Assembly: GCA_002683575.1 (NCBI GenBank)
Contig: NYTP01000027.1
Coordinates: 2,346 to 57,893, forward strand
Reading direction: 5' to 3'
DNA length: 55,548 nucleotides
DNA from: Bermanella sp.
Lineage (GTDB): Bacteria; Pseudomonadota; Gammaproteobacteria; Pseudomonadales; Oceanobacteraceae
Under the pieces are notes generated by a model. The model had not been told where the DNA came from, did no database searches, and was given only the letters and a program-made list of their open reading frames with translations. Both the position numbers and the translations under genes were made by a program. Shown here piece by piece: positions 37,466 to 47,055 of this stretch (position 1 is the stretch's first letter; each line of letters starts with the position of its first letter).

Positions 37466-39110
37466 ATACGCGCTCCTTGAAAATACTGTGTCCAACACGA
37501 CGGTAGGTATCAATAAAACGCTCGCCGTCGATGCGTAAGTCAACATAGATGTCTAATACCTTGCCAATCACTTCAGGCATTTGCTCACGTGCAAAGGAAG
37601 GTCCCAGAATTTTACCTATTGTTGCATCCGGACCGGAGTCACCGCCAAGAGACACTTGATAGAACTCTTCTCCTTTTTTATCAACGCCTAGCACGCCAAT
37701 GTGGCCAATATGGTGATGACCACAGGCGTTCATGCAGCCTGAGATGTTTAAGTCGATCTCACCAAGGTCGTGCAGGTAATCTAGATCATCAAACTTAGCT
37801 TGCAAAGCTTCAGCCACAGGGATTGACTTGGCATTTGCTAATGCACAAAAATCGCCACCCGGACAGCAAATCATATCTGTTAAAAGACCTAGATTAGGCG
37901 TGGCAAACCCACCCGCTTTAGCTTCCTGCCATAATTCAAACAATTGATCTTGCTTAACATCTGCTAGCACGATGTTTTGCTCGTGAGTGTTTCTTACTTC
38001 GCCAAAGCTATAGCGGTCAGCAAGATCGGCAACCACATCTAACTGCTTGTCCGTTATATCGCCAGGCGGTGTGCCTAACTTCTTAAGTGTCAGTGTCACA
38101 ATGGCATAGCCATTGATTTTGTGTTCACTGACGTTGCGTTGGTACCAGTTTGAAAATGCTTTGTTTTCAGAAAGCTGTTTGTTAAGAATCTCACAGCTTG
38201 CATCAAGTGTTTCATAATTAGGCGCAGTAAAGTGACCTTTAATACGATCAATCTCTTCTTGAGTTAATGTACCAGGGCCGTCTTTTAAGTGCTGCCATTC
38301 TGCATCTACTTTTTCAGCAAATGCTTCAACGCCAAGGGCCTTAACAAGGATTTTAATTCTGGCTTTGTATTTGTTATCGCGACGACCGTTAAGGTTGTAG
38401 ACTCGCAATACTGCATCCAAGTAAGTAAGCAGGTCTTTCTCCGGCAGGAACTCCTTAACTAATGATGCAACAATAGGTGTACGACCAAGACCGCCGCCCA
38501 CATAAACCGCAAAACCAATTTCGCCAGAATCATTTTTCACAATTTTAATACCGATATCATGCAGCATGGTTGCTGCGCGATCGTCTGTGATGTGACTGTT
38601 TACTGCAATCTTGAATTTACGAGGTAGGAATGCAAATTCAGGGTGAAAGGTTGACCATTGGCGAATGATCTCGCAGTAAGGGCGAGCGTCAAGCAGTTCA
38701 TTCGGTGTAACGCCTGCAAACTGGTCAGTTGTCGTATTACGGATACAGTTGCCGCTTGTTTGAATGGCATGCATTTGAACGGTGGCAAGTTCAGCTAGAA
38801 TCTCAGGCACATCTTTAAGTTCAGGCCAATTGAACTGAACATTGGTACGAGTACTAATGTGGGCATAACCCTTGTCGTAGGTGCGAGCAATATGGGCGAG
38901 TTTTCTAACTTGTTCGCTAGAAAGTAAGCCGTAAGGAACCGCGACTCGAAGCATCGGTGCGTAGCGTTGCACATAGAGGCCATTTTGAAGGCGTAAAGGC
39001 AGGAACTGCTCTTCGCTCAACTCACCAGCAAGATAACGTTCTGTCTGATTTTTAAACTGAGCCACACGCTCATCTACGATACGCTGATCGTAGTTGTCAT
39101 ATATGTACAT
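37449..39110 (-). CDS. cysI: Sulfite reductase hemoprotein (siroheme, [4Fe-4S])
   Basis: Six-electron reduction of sulfite to sulfide in cysteine synthesis. It has 553 residues and starts MYIYDNYDQRIVDERVAQFK, like Pseudomonas CysI. Two ferrite-reductase half domains are visible (PMLRVAVPYGLLSSEQVRK and VALADRYSFGEVRNTHEQN-like blocks). Cluster/siroheme ligands are C416 and C422 (ICCPGGDFC) and C459 and C463 (SGCMNACGHHH). I used the ATG at 39110, where the family N-terminus begins, not a start eight codons upstream. No flavoprotein cysJ gene is nearby; this clade may use another electron donor. Divergent from nfuA. Confidence 0.93.
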   Translation of the reverse strand: MYIYDNYDQRIVDERVAQFKNQTERYLAGELSEEQFLPLRLQNGLYVQRYAPMLRVAVPYGLLSSEQVRKLAHIARTYDKGYAHISTRTNVQFNWPELKDVPEILAELATVQMHAIQTSGNCIRNTTTDQFAGVTPNELLDARPYCEIIRQWSTFHPEFAFLPRKFKIAVNSHITDDRAATMLHDIGIKIVKNDSGEIGFAVYVGGGLGRTPIVASLVKEFLPEKDLLTYLDAVLRVYNLNGRRDNKYKARIKILVKALGVEAFAEKVDAEWQHLKDGPGTLTQEEIDRIKGHFTAPNYETLDASCEILNKQLSENKAFSNWYQRNVSEHKINGYAIVTLTLKKLGTPPGDITDKQLDVVADLADRYSFGEVRNTHEQNIVLADVKQDQLFELWQEAKAGGFATPNLGLLTDMICCPGGDFCALANAKSIPVAEALQAKFDDLDYLHDLGEIDLNISGCMNACGHHHIGHIGVLGVDKKGEEFYQVSLGGDSGPDATIGKILGPSFAREQMPEVIGKVLDIYVDLRIDGERFIDTYRRVGHSIFKERVYAKSN

Positions 39111-39211
39111 AGTGCTCTCATCACTGCCATTCATTGATGGCTGTATTATTAAATTTGGGCGGACAATAGCAAAAGATACATATCGAGAAAATGGTTTATT
39201 TCTTATAATGC

Positions 39212-39236
39212 TTATTTATTTTACCAATATAAATAA
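39212..39236. repeat. AT-rich inverted repeat upstream of cysI (possible CysB site)
   Basis: TTATTTAT (39212-39219), nine bases, ATAAATAA (39229-39236), about 100 bases upstream of the cysI start. LysR-type CysB sites are AT-rich dyads; cysB is encoded in this window, but the match is not specific. Confidence 0.35.
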
Positions 39237-39240
39237 AATA

Positions 39241-39265
39241 ATACCTGACTAAATAACTAGGGATT
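39241..39265 (+). promoter_or_regulatory. IscR type 1-like site upstream of nfuA
   Basis: Compared by eye with the E. coli IscR type 1 consensus as I remember it, 20 of 25 positions agree. The left half ATACCTGACT is perfect. It ends on the first two bases of the predicted nfuA -35. Confidence 0.5.
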
Positions 39266-39292
39266 GGTTTTATGTGTAAAACTCAGTAAAAT
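39264..39292 (+). promoter_or_regulatory. Probable nfuA promoter
   Basis: TTGGTT (39264-39269), a 17-base spacer and TAAAAT (39287-39292), 25 bases before the nfuA ATG at 39318. Confidence 0.5.
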
Positions 39293-39317
39293 TAACCAAA
39301 CTTGATCGGAGTATGAA

Positions 39318-39896
39318 ATGCTAAATATTACTGATGCGGCTGTACAGTATCTTGCTGAGTTGCTGGCAAAGCAAAATGTGCCAGGAATGTCTGTACGCGT
39401 ATTCATCACTCAACCGGGTACGCCATATGCTGAAACTTGTCTGGCATATTGTAAGCCTGAAGAAGTGAATACCAATGATGAAATCATGGATTTAGATGAC
39501 TTACGTGTTTATTTAGATAAACAAAGCGTACCTTACATGGAAGATGCAAAGATTGATTTTGCAAAAGACAAAATGGGTGGCCAGCTAACGATAAAAGCAC
39601 CTAATGCAAAAATGCCTAAAGTAACAAGCGATAGCCCGCTTGATGAACAGATTACTTACATATTATACAACGAAGTAAACCCGGGCCTTGCTTCTCATGG
39701 TGGCGAAGTGAAGCTAGTTGAAGTCACTGAAGAGGGTCTAGCTATTCTTGAGTTTGGTGGTGGCTGTCAAGGCTGTAGTGCAGTGGATGTCACACTTAAA
39801 GAAGGCATTGAGAAAACACTGTTAGAGAAACTGCCTCAACTCAAAGGGGTAAGAGATGTAACGGATCATACCCAAGCTGACAATGCTTACATGTAA
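39318..39896 (+). CDS. nfuA: Fe-S biogenesis protein NfuA
   Basis: Carrier that delivers [4Fe-4S] clusters to target enzymes. It has 192 residues: a degenerate A-type carrier N-terminal domain (about 1-95, [20 protein letters not shown]) and a C-terminal NifU-like domain with the cluster cysteines C150 and C153 in [18 protein letters not shown]. The GGAG site is six bases from the ATG. It lies back to back with cysI, a [4Fe-4S] enzyme, and has an IscR-like site at its promoter. A bidirectional terminator follows. Confidence 0.95.
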   Translation: MLNITDAAVQYLAELLAKQNVPGMSVRVFITQPGTPYAETCLAYCKPEEVNTNDEIMDLDDLRVYLDKQSVPYMEDAKIDFAKDKMGGQLTIKAPNAKMPKVTSDSPLDEQITYILYNEVNPGLASHGGEVKLVEVTEEGLAILEFGGGCQGCSAVDVTLKEGIEKTLLEKLPQLKGVRDVTDHTQADNAYM

Positions 39897-39908
39897 CTAG
39901 AAGTGTAT

Positions 39909-39947
39909 AGACATAAAAAAAGCCCCAGACGGGCTTTTTTTATGTCT
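39909..39947. terminator. Bidirectional terminator between nfuA and purK
   Basis: 17-bp arms AGACATAAAAAAAGCCC and its reverse complement around CAGAC, with A7/T7 runs; serves both converging genes. Confidence 0.92.
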
Positions 39948-39961
39948 GACTTTAGTGCTGG

Positions 39962-41068
39962 CTACTCACCGCATTCAGAAACAAAGGCACTGTATTGCTT
40001 AATAGTGCGTTCAATTTCAGCTTCGTTAGAAGCCACAATATTGATGTGTCCTATCTTGCGGTTTAAACGTTCCGATTTACCATATGCATGATAAAAGCTG
40101 TTTTCTTGTTTAAGTACGCTTTCTTGATTACCGTGCTTGCCAATGATGTTGATCATGGCTGCATATTCCTGACGTGCTGAAGTGCTGCCTAATGGCATAT
40201 CACATATGGCTCGAATGTGATTTTCAAACTGGCTGCAGTAAGCGCCTTCAATACTCCAATGACCGGAGTTATGAACGCGTGGGGCCATCTCATTGGCGAT
40301 CAATCCACTGTCAGTATCAAACAGCTCAAGCGTTAATACACCTACATGATTAAGCTCATTCAGTAGTGTTGTAATGTATTGGCGCGCCTGGGTGAGCTTT
40401 TGTTCAGAAAGTGCTTTTACCGGCACTCTTGAGACGCGCAGTATGCCGGCGCTGTGGTCATTTTCAGCAAGAGGGTAGATTTCTACGTCACCCTTTACGT
40501 TTCTAGCAGCAATCACTGAAAGCTCTCTGGAAAAATGAACGAACGCCTCAGCGATCAACTCAGTGCCCTGAAGTGTTTGCCAAGCGGCTTCCACGTCAGA
40601 CGCTTCCTTGATCATAGCTTGGCCTTTGCCGTCATATCCTTCGCGTGTGGTCTTTAGGATGATCGGCAGGCCCAACTCTTCAACTGCTGAGGTTAAGTCT
40701 GCAAGGCTCTCAACTTTGCGAAAATCAGCGGTTTGAATGCCGATAGATTGAAAAAAGCTTTTTTCAGTTAATCGATGCTGGCTTTTTAATAGTGATATTG
40801 AACTTGGATACACAGGGACTTGTTGATTGATGTCATCGACAAGTGTCGCATCTGTGTTTTCGCTTTCATAAGTCACCACATCAACACTTTCGATGAATGC
40901 CTTTAAAGCGTTATCTGAGCTAGGTTGAATTGATTTGCCAAGATTTGAACAAGGTGATTCGCTTGCTTCATCAAAAAAAACAAATTCAGTATCAAGGTGT
41001 GTTGCGGCTAAGGCCATCATGCGACCAAGTTGGCCTGAGCCAATCACGCCAATACGCTTTACTGCCAT
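39962..41068 (-). CDS. purK: N5-carboxyaminoimidazole ribonucleotide synthase
   Basis: ATP-grasp enzyme that carboxylates AIR with bicarbonate in purine synthesis. It has 368 residues. The N-terminus RIGVIGSGQLGRMMALAATH and the ATP-grasp blocks LPIILKTTREGYDGKGQAMI and FSRELSVIAARNVKGDVEIYP are clear, and ANEMAPRVHNSGHWSIEGAY is the family active-site motif. It lies three bases downstream of purE, the usual purE-purK order. Confidence 0.95.
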   Translation of the reverse strand: MAVKRIGVIGSGQLGRMMALAATHLDTEFVFFDEASESPCSNLGKSIQPSSDNALKAFIESVDVVTYESENTDATLVDDINQQVPVYPSSISLLKSQHRLTEKSFFQSIGIQTADFRKVESLADLTSAVEELGLPIILKTTREGYDGKGQAMIKEASDVEAAWQTLQGTELIAEAFVHFSRELSVIAARNVKGDVEIYPLAENDHSAGILRVSRVPVKALSEQKLTQARQYITTLLNELNHVGVLTLELFDTDSGLIANEMAPRVHNSGHWSIEGAYCSQFENHIRAICDMPLGSTSARQEYAAMINIIGKHGNQESVLKQENSFYHAYGKSERLNRKIGHINIVASNEAEIERTIKQYSAFVSECGE

Positions 41069-41071
41069 TTA

Positions 41072-41566
41072 CTACGCATCCCTAGGATCTGGAATTGAAA
41101 GAACTTTATCAGTTTGATTACTACGAAATTCAATTAGCTTAGCACGGACAGACTCATCATGAAGTGCAACCACCTGAGCGGCTAATAGACCAGCATTCGC
41201 AGCCCCAGCTTGTCCGATAGCCAATGTGCCAACAGCAATGCCCGCCGGCATTTGTGCTATAGACAGTAAAGAGTCGATGCCATTAAGCGCCTTACTTTGC
41301 ACAGGAACACCAAAAACAGGCAGGTGGGTCTTAGCAGCGACCATGCCAGGCAGGTGTGCAGCGCCACCAGCACCACCGATAATCACTTGGATGCCGCGAT
41401 CAGCAGCTGACTGGGCGTATTCGAAAAGCAAATCTGGGGTTCTGTGAGCAGAAACAACCTTTACTTCGTAGCTAACACCTAGCTTTTTTAGTACATCTTC
41501 TGCTTTTTCCATGGTACTCCAATCGGAGGTCGAGCCCATGATAATGCCAACTTGAGGTGAATTCAT
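41072..41566 (-). CDS. purE: N5-carboxyaminoimidazole ribonucleotide mutase (class I PurE)
   Basis: Converts N5-CAIR to CAIR. It has 164 residues and the class I motifs [32 protein letters not shown] and [20 protein letters not shown], with [20 protein letters not shown]. Together with purK it makes the two-step bacterial carboxylation route. The ATG at 41566 is used. Confidence 0.95.
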   Translation of the reverse strand: MNSPQVGIIMGSTSDWSTMEKAEDVLKKLGVSYEVKVVSAHRTPDLLFEYAQSAADRGIQVIIGGAGGAAHLPGMVAAKTHLPVFGVPVQSKALNGIDSLLSIAQMPAGIAVGTLAIGQAGAANAGLLAAQVVALHDESVRAKLIEFRSNQTDKVLSIPDPRDA

Positions 41567-41615
41567 TCTGATTGCTCAATTTTGAAAGCGCGAAATTCTA
41601 ACACAAAAATGAAGC

Positions 41616-41634
41616 GGGGTTGCTAGGCAACCCC
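41616..41634 (-). terminator. Possible terminator after aroG
   Basis: GGGGTTGC-TAG-GCAACCCC hairpin eight bases beyond the aroG stop; on the minus strand a short T run follows only after a five-base gap, so strength is uncertain. Confidence 0.55.
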
Positions 41635-41641
41635 AATTTGG

Positions 41642-42709
41642 TTATCGCTTAGGTAGGATGTCTTTTAGTTTTTCATGCATTTTAAGGATGGCTTCCTCTG
41701 TTTGATCCCAAGAGATACAGCCGTCAGTAATGGATTGGCCATAAACAAGATCATCTAAATTAGCAGGAATACTTTGATTACCAAACTTAAGATGGGACTC
41801 AACCATTAGGCCAACAATGGACTTATTACCTTCTAAAATTTGGTTGCTCACATTATCCATGACTAATGGCTGAAGAGCAGGGTCTTTGTTGGAGTTGGCG
41901 TGAGAACAATCAACCATGATGTTGTTTTGCACATTGGCTTTTTCCATCTCCTGCTCGCACAGAGCGATGCTAACAGAATCATAGTTTGGCTTGCCGCCAC
42001 CGCCGCGAAGCACCATGTGACCGTATTGGTTGCCCTTAGTTTTTACGACAGCAACCTGGCCGTCACCATTAATACCCAGGAAGCGGTGAGGGTTTGCAGT
42101 GGACTGCATGGCGTTGATTGCAACGGTTAAGTTGCCGTCGGTGCCATTTTTAAAGCCTACAGCACAAGATAAGCCGCTAGCGAGCTCACGGTGAGTTTGG
42201 CTCTCTGTGGTTCTCGCACCAATTGCAGACCAGCTGATTAAGTCTTGCAGGTACTGTGGGGAGATCGGGTCAAGCGCTTCAGTCGACAGTGGTAAGCCGA
42301 GTTCAGACAAATCAATGAGTAATTTTCGAGAAATCTTAAGGCCGTCTTCTATCTTGAAAGTGTCATTAAGATATGGATCATTAATTAACCCTTTCCAGCC
42401 AACGGTAGTCCGTGGCTTTTCAAAATAAACACGCATTACTATTAAGATGCTGTCGCTAACCTTTTCGCTAAGTACCTTCAGCCTTTGGGCATATTCTTTG
42501 GCAGCTTGAACGTCATGGATAGAACAAGGGCCAATCACAACAAAGAGTCGTGGATCTTTACGGTCAAGAATGTTTCTGACGGCAAGTCGGCCTTGCTCAA
42601 CGGCGGCTACCGCCTTATCAGAAATAGGGAGTTCTTTCTTAAGCTGCTCAGGGGTGATAAGGGTCTGAGTGCTTTCTATGTTTAGGTCTTCGAGGCGTTT
42701 ATCTGACAT
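41642..42709 (-). CDS. aroG: 3-deoxy-7-phosphoheptulonate synthase (DAHP synthase, class I alpha)
   Basis: First step of the shikimate pathway, joining PEP and erythrose-4-P. It has 355 residues, like AroF/AroG/AroH of E. coli. Motifs: VIGPCSIHDVQAAKEYAQRL, MRVYFEKPRTTVGWKGLIND, GARTTESQTHRELASGLSC, VGFKNGTDGNLTVAINAM and MVDCSHANSNKDP (metal site). Which amino acid feeds back on it cannot be read from the sequence; aroG is used as a generic symbol. It stands alone. Confidence 0.9.
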   Translation of the reverse strand: MSDKRLEDLNIESTQTLITPEQLKKELPISDKAVAAVEQGRLAVRNILDRKDPRLFVVIGPCSIHDVQAAKEYAQRLKVLSEKVSDSILIVMRVYFEKPRTTVGWKGLINDPYLNDTFKIEDGLKISRKLLIDLSELGLPLSTEALDPISPQYLQDLISWSAIGARTTESQTHRELASGLSCAVGFKNGTDGNLTVAINAMQSTANPHRFLGINGDGQVAVVKTKGNQYGHMVLRGGGGKPNYDSVSIALCEQEMEKANVQNNIMVDCSHANSNKDPALQPLVMDNVSNQILEGNKSIVGLMVESHLKFGNQSIPANLDDLVYGQSITDGCISWDQTEEAILKMHEKLKDILPKR

Positions 42710-42809
42710 TTTGCTTATTATTCCGAAGCTTTCGCATTAAAGGGCGTAATAATAGAGCACATGATTGGGCTACTGAAAGGGGTAATTGAAAAAAAGGGGA
42801 GAAAATTGA

Positions 42810-42836
42810 AAAAGGCCTGTTAAAAACAAGCCTTTT
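42810..42836 (-). terminator. Terminator after the small HTH gene
   Basis: Twelve-base arms with one mismatch (42810-42821 and 42825-42836, loop AAA). On the minus strand the stem ends in TTTT and runs into a T-rich tract. Confidence 0.65.
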
Positions 42837-42840
42837 GATG

Positions 42841-43020
42841 CTATTTGCGAAATTTATCGTTCATTTCTTTATATTTCAGCACATCCGGCTCAGGAAATAA
42901 TAGGTCCGACCCTTCTTTGACACTTTTTAATAAGTGCTCTCTAGCCCAGCGCTTAACCGTTACCTCGCTGACATTTAAAAGGCTGCTTGCCTCAGCCAGA
43001 CTTAGCATTTTGTCACTCAT
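42841..43020 (-). CDS. Small MerR/excisionase-type helix-turn-helix protein
   Basis: A 59-residue stand-alone DNA-binding domain. The helix-turn-helix MLSLAEASSLLNVSEVTVKR with WAREHLLKSVKEGSDLLFP resembles the HTH_17/BldC-type winged helix used by small regulators and excisionases. The ATG at 43020 has a perfect AGGAGGTGAT ribosome-binding site five bases upstream. No phage or integrase genes are nearby, so a chromosomal regulator is more likely than an excisionase. It is divergent from the universal stress protein gene across 86 bases, its most obvious target apart from itself. Confidence 0.75.
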   Translation of the reverse strand: MSDKMLSLAEASSLLNVSEVTVKRWAREHLLKSVKEGSDLLFPEPDVLKYKEMNDKFRK

Positions 43021-43106
43021 AATCACCTCCTGTTGGGTTCAAATGAAAGTATAGACAGGTTTTCACCTGCTATGCTTATTTTAAACGTTGGCAGTAAGCG
43101 GTCGCC

Positions 43107-43610
43107 ATGAGTAATCGAATTTTATTTTCAACAGACCTTGGGTTATACAGCCCATATTTAATGAGGCAGTTGTCGAAAATAGCTGTCAGCATGCAAGCCA
43201 CAGTGGACATCATTCATGTCATAGAACCAATGGGGGTGTTTGCCGAGTCCATTATAAACAGCTATGTGCCCGATAATGATCGCCGCTACCTTAGAGAGCA
43301 GGGCCTTGCAGATGTACTTAGTAAGATCAAAGGTCAAGTCATTCAGACGATTACAGAAGACTATATGGATATTTTAAAAACGGTTGATCTAGGTGAAGTA
43401 ATGGTTGAGCTTGGTCATCCTGCACAAACTATCATTAATCAAGCCTTGAAAGGTGGCAGTCAAATATTGGTATTAGGTAGCCACGGCCAGTCTGCGTTTC
43501 AAGGGGGGCCAATGGGTTCGGTTGTCACTAAGGTAATGCAGCTCTCTCCAATTCCTGTGCTAATGGTCCCCATGATGAACCTTGGGGACCTTGATAGGTT
43601 AGACAACTAA
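43107..43610 (+). CDS. Universal stress protein (UspA family)
   Basis: A 167-residue single UspA domain. The N-terminal strand RILFSTDLGLYSPYLMRQLS and the C-terminal ATP-binding motif LVLGSHGQSAFQGGPMGSVV (G-x2-G-x9-G-S pattern) suggest a nucleotide-binding member. It begins with a weak ribosome-binding site. Its stop overlaps the stop of the converging TauE-type gene by four bases. The specific role is unknown. Confidence 0.88.
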   Translation: MSNRILFSTDLGLYSPYLMRQLSKIAVSMQATVDIIHVIEPMGVFAESIINSYVPDNDRRYLREQGLADVLSKIKGQVIQTITEDYMDILKTVDLGEVMVELGHPAQTIINQALKGGSQILVLGSHGQSAFQGGPMGSVVTKVMQLSPIPVLMVPMMNLGDLDRLDN

Positions 43611-44392
43611 AAGATCATATATTTAATACCAAGAAATAGAAGTAATCCCGCTAAGATATTTCTCAATAGTGCCTCTGGTAAATGAGAGCCAATTTTGGTG
43701 CCGAAATGTATCGCCGGAATGGAACCCAGCAGGAGTGCACCAAGAAGTGCGTAATCGACATTTCCTAAGGACAGGTGAACAAGTCCGCCGATAAGCGTTA
43801 AAGGTACAGCGTGTGCTAAATCAGTGCCGACTATTTGTACCGATCTTAGGTAAGGATAGAGAATCAACAAAACAACGGTCCCGATCGCACCAGCACCAAC
43901 TGACGTCAATGTCACAAATATTCCAAGTATGATGCCCATTATAATGGTTAATGCAGCGCGATTATTTTGAAGCCAGCTTGTGCCACTTAAGTTGGCTTGT
44001 CGCTCTGCAAACACCTGTAATCTTTTTCGAAACAAAAGCAATGTGGCAGTGATAACCAACATAAGGCCCAGGCAACTCGTTATAATCCCCGTGTAGTGTT
44101 GATAATCGTCAAAAAAGGCGCTTAAAATTATACCGGTTAGTATGGCGCTGGGAATACTTCCGGCTACCATTAATAAAGTGATGGTCCAGTTAATCGTTTT
44201 TTGTTTGTGGTGAGCGACGACCCCGCTAGCTTTGGTAATGGCCGCATATAAAAGGTCGGTGCCAACCGCGATATGTGGCGGAATGCCAAATAGTAGGAGC
44301 AGGGGAGTCATTAATGACCCACCGCCAATGCCAGTAATACCTACAACGAGCCCCACAAGGGCACCTGACATTACATATAACAGAAATTCCAT
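43607..44392 (-). CDS. Sulfite exporter TauE/SafE family membrane protein
   Basis: A 261-residue protein with about eight membrane helices in two repeats. The family marks are the start of each repeat: VGLVVGITGIGGGSLMTPLL (near residue 12) and LGIFVTLTSVGAGAIGTVVL (near 156), plus GTDLLYAAITKASGVVAHHK and GTDLAHAVPLTLIGGLVHLS. Members export sulfite, sulfoacetate or related anions. The neighbours here (cysB, cysH) point to sulfur metabolism. It is divergent from cysB by 142 bases, so CysB control is possible. Confidence 0.85.
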   Translation of the reverse strand: MEFLLYVMSGALVGLVVGITGIGGGSLMTPLLLLFGIPPHIAVGTDLLYAAITKASGVVAHHKQKTINWTITLLMVAGSIPSAILTGIILSAFFDDYQHYTGIITSCLGLMLVITATLLLFRKRLQVFAERQANLSGTSWLQNNRAALTIIMGIILGIFVTLTSVGAGAIGTVVLLILYPYLRSVQIVGTDLAHAVPLTLIGGLVHLSLGNVDYALLGALLLGSIPAIHFGTKIGSHLPEALLRNILAGLLLFLGIKYMIF

Positions 44393-44522
44393 AAATATAG
44401 TCTATGCTTATAACATACAGTTTAAGAAGTTAGCTGGTAAATCTATAGAATTCGATCTATTCTGGAAAAGAATATTTACTTATATTTTTATAACCAATTA
44501 ACGGGTAGTAGGGTCGTGTTAG

Positions 44523-45516
<994 letters not shown>

Positions 45517-45526
45517 GTTTCATATG

Positions 45527-46258
45527 CTAGGTTTTTGAAATAATGTTGCTTGCATGCAGGCCACACTCTTTTCCGCCATCGTTTTCCCACCACCAGCGTC
45601 CTTCGCGTTCATGTTGATTTGGCAGAACAGGGCGGGTGCAGGGTTGACAGCCAATACTGATATAACCCTGAGCGTGAAGTGGATTATAAGGCACGTCAAA
45701 CATCTTAATGTAATTCCAAACGTCTTCAGAGCTCCAGTTTGCTAAGGGGTTAAACTTGTATAGATCCCCATTTTGCCCCTCAAATGCATCCAGCTGAAAG
45801 GTTGGAATTGAGGTGCGAGTACCCGGACTTTGATCTTTTCTTTGCCCGGTAATCCATGCATCCAATGTTTTGACTTTGCGCTTTAGCGGGTTAATCTTTC
45901 GAACAGCGCAGCACTCATTGTGCCCATCCTCATAAAAACTAAACAACCCTTTTTCTTTAACAAAAGGCTCTAGCTCTGTATGCATTGGACTGATTAGCTC
46001 TATCTCAATCCCATAATGTTTTCTGACTTGATCTATAAAGACATAGGTTTCTGGGTGAAGGCGGCCAGTATCCAAGCTGAATACGCGAATGTCCTTTTTA
46101 GCTTTTAACGCTAGGTCGATCAAAACAACATCCTCTGCACCACTGAATGAAATGGCGATATTGTCGAACTGGCTCAAGGCGTGCTTTATAATTTCTTTAG
46201 GCTGCTTGGTTGAGAGCTCTTTATCTAGGGCTTCTATTTCTGGTGGAGTAAATGTCAT
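45527..46258 (-). CDS. cysH: Assimilatory adenylyl-sulfate (APS) reductase, [4Fe-4S] type
   Basis: Reduces activated sulfate to sulfite. It has 243 residues. The P-loop-like [15 protein letters not shown] and [13 protein letters not shown] are common to all CysH enzymes. The [4Fe-4S] ligands C116-C117 ([13 protein letters not shown]) and C204 with C207 (GCQPCTRPV) mark an APS reductase rather than the PAPS enzyme of E. coli; the catalytic C232 is in KECGLH. APS use means no APS kinase is needed for assimilation. Convergent with its regulator gene cysB. Confidence 0.93.
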   Translation of the reverse strand: MTFTPPEIEALDKELSTKQPKEIIKHALSQFDNIAISFSGAEDVVLIDLALKAKKDIRVFSLDTGRLHPETYVFIDQVRKHYGIEIELISPMHTELEPFVKEKGLFSFYEDGHNECCAVRKINPLKRKVKTLDAWITGQRKDQSPGTRTSIPTFQLDAFEGQNGDLYKFNPLANWSSEDVWNYIKMFDVPYNPLHAQGYISIGCQPCTRPVLPNQHEREGRWWWENDGGKECGLHASNIISKT

Positions 46259-46318
46259 AAATAAGGACTCTTTATATTATTAAGATAAGGTTAGCAGATT
46301 CCAGATATGCTAAAAAAT

Positions 46319-46335
46319 AATTATTAAGAATAATT
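46319..46335. repeat. AT-rich inverted repeat upstream of cysH (possible CysB site)
   Basis: AATTATT-AAG-AATAATT, 61-77 bases upstream of the cysH start, within a very AT-rich tract. CysB binding is conjecture from the gene's role. Confidence 0.35.
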
Positions 46336-46434
46336 TAATAATCATAGCTTATAAGATAAAGCGCATTATGCGATTGAATGGCTTGGCTAATGAAGATAGA
46401 GTAGCGCCTTTTTACGTACTTAGGAGTTTAAAGC

Positions 46435-47055
46435 GTGGAGTTAGCCTGTCTTGACCTAGAAGGGGTGTTAATCCCAGAGATTTGGATCGAATTTGCCAAT
46501 AAAACCGGCATTGAAGAGCTTAAAGCAACCACTCGTGATATTCCTGACTATGACGTATTAATGAAACAGCGTCTTAAAATCCTAGCGGATAACAATCTAA
46601 AAATAGATGACATTCAAGAAGTAATAGCCACGCTATCGCCTCTTGAAGGGGCAAAAGAATTTATCGATTGGTTGCGTGAGCGCTTTCAAGTGGTGATTCT
46701 GTCGGATACATTTTATGAATTTGCACAGCCGCTTATGCGACAACTTGGATTCCCAACTTTATTTTGCCATAAGCTAGAAGTAAGCGAAGAAGGGTATATT
46801 ACTGATTATAAATTGCGCCAAGTAGACCCTAAGCGTCAGTCTATCCGTGCATTTCAGTTGTTAAATTACCGCTGCATAGCTGCAGGTGATTCTTATAACG
46901 ACACCACTATGCTTAAACAGGCGGAAGCTGGCATTCTGTTTAAATCACCTCAGAATGTGATTGATGAATTCCCTCAGTTCCCTGCTGTACATGAGTATGC
47001 TGAACTTAAGGAGCAATTCTTAAAGGCCAGTAATCGCAAGCTATCTTTGACTTAA
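46435..47055 (+). CDS. thrH: Phosphoserine phosphatase / homoserine phosphotransferase ThrH
   Basis: HAD-family enzyme known from Pseudomonas, able to dephosphorylate phosphoserine and to move the phosphate to homoserine. It has 206 residues. The nucleophile motif is CLDLEGVLIPEIWIEFA (D7 and the variant E9), with VVILSDTFYEFAQPLM (motif II), DPKRQSIRAF (K) and IAAGDSYNDTTML (metal aspartates). The start is GTG at 46435, with AGGAG nine bases upstream. Phosphoserine removal also supplies serine for the cysteine pathway around it. Its stop overlaps the pabB stop. Confidence 0.93.
   Translation: MELACLDLEGVLIPEIWIEFANKTGIEELKATTRDIPDYDVLMKQRLKILADNNLKIDDIQEVIATLSPLEGAKEFIDWLRERFQVVILSDTFYEFAQPLMRQLGFPTLFCHKLEVSEEGYITDYKLRQVDPKRQSIRAFQLLNYRCIAAGDSYNDTTMLKQAEAGILFKSPQNVIDEFPQFPAVHEYAELKEQFLKASNRKLSLT

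Noticed and set aside
42841-43020. Phage excisionase
   Set aside because: No integrase, attachment site or phage gene in the window; a chromosomal regulator is simpler.
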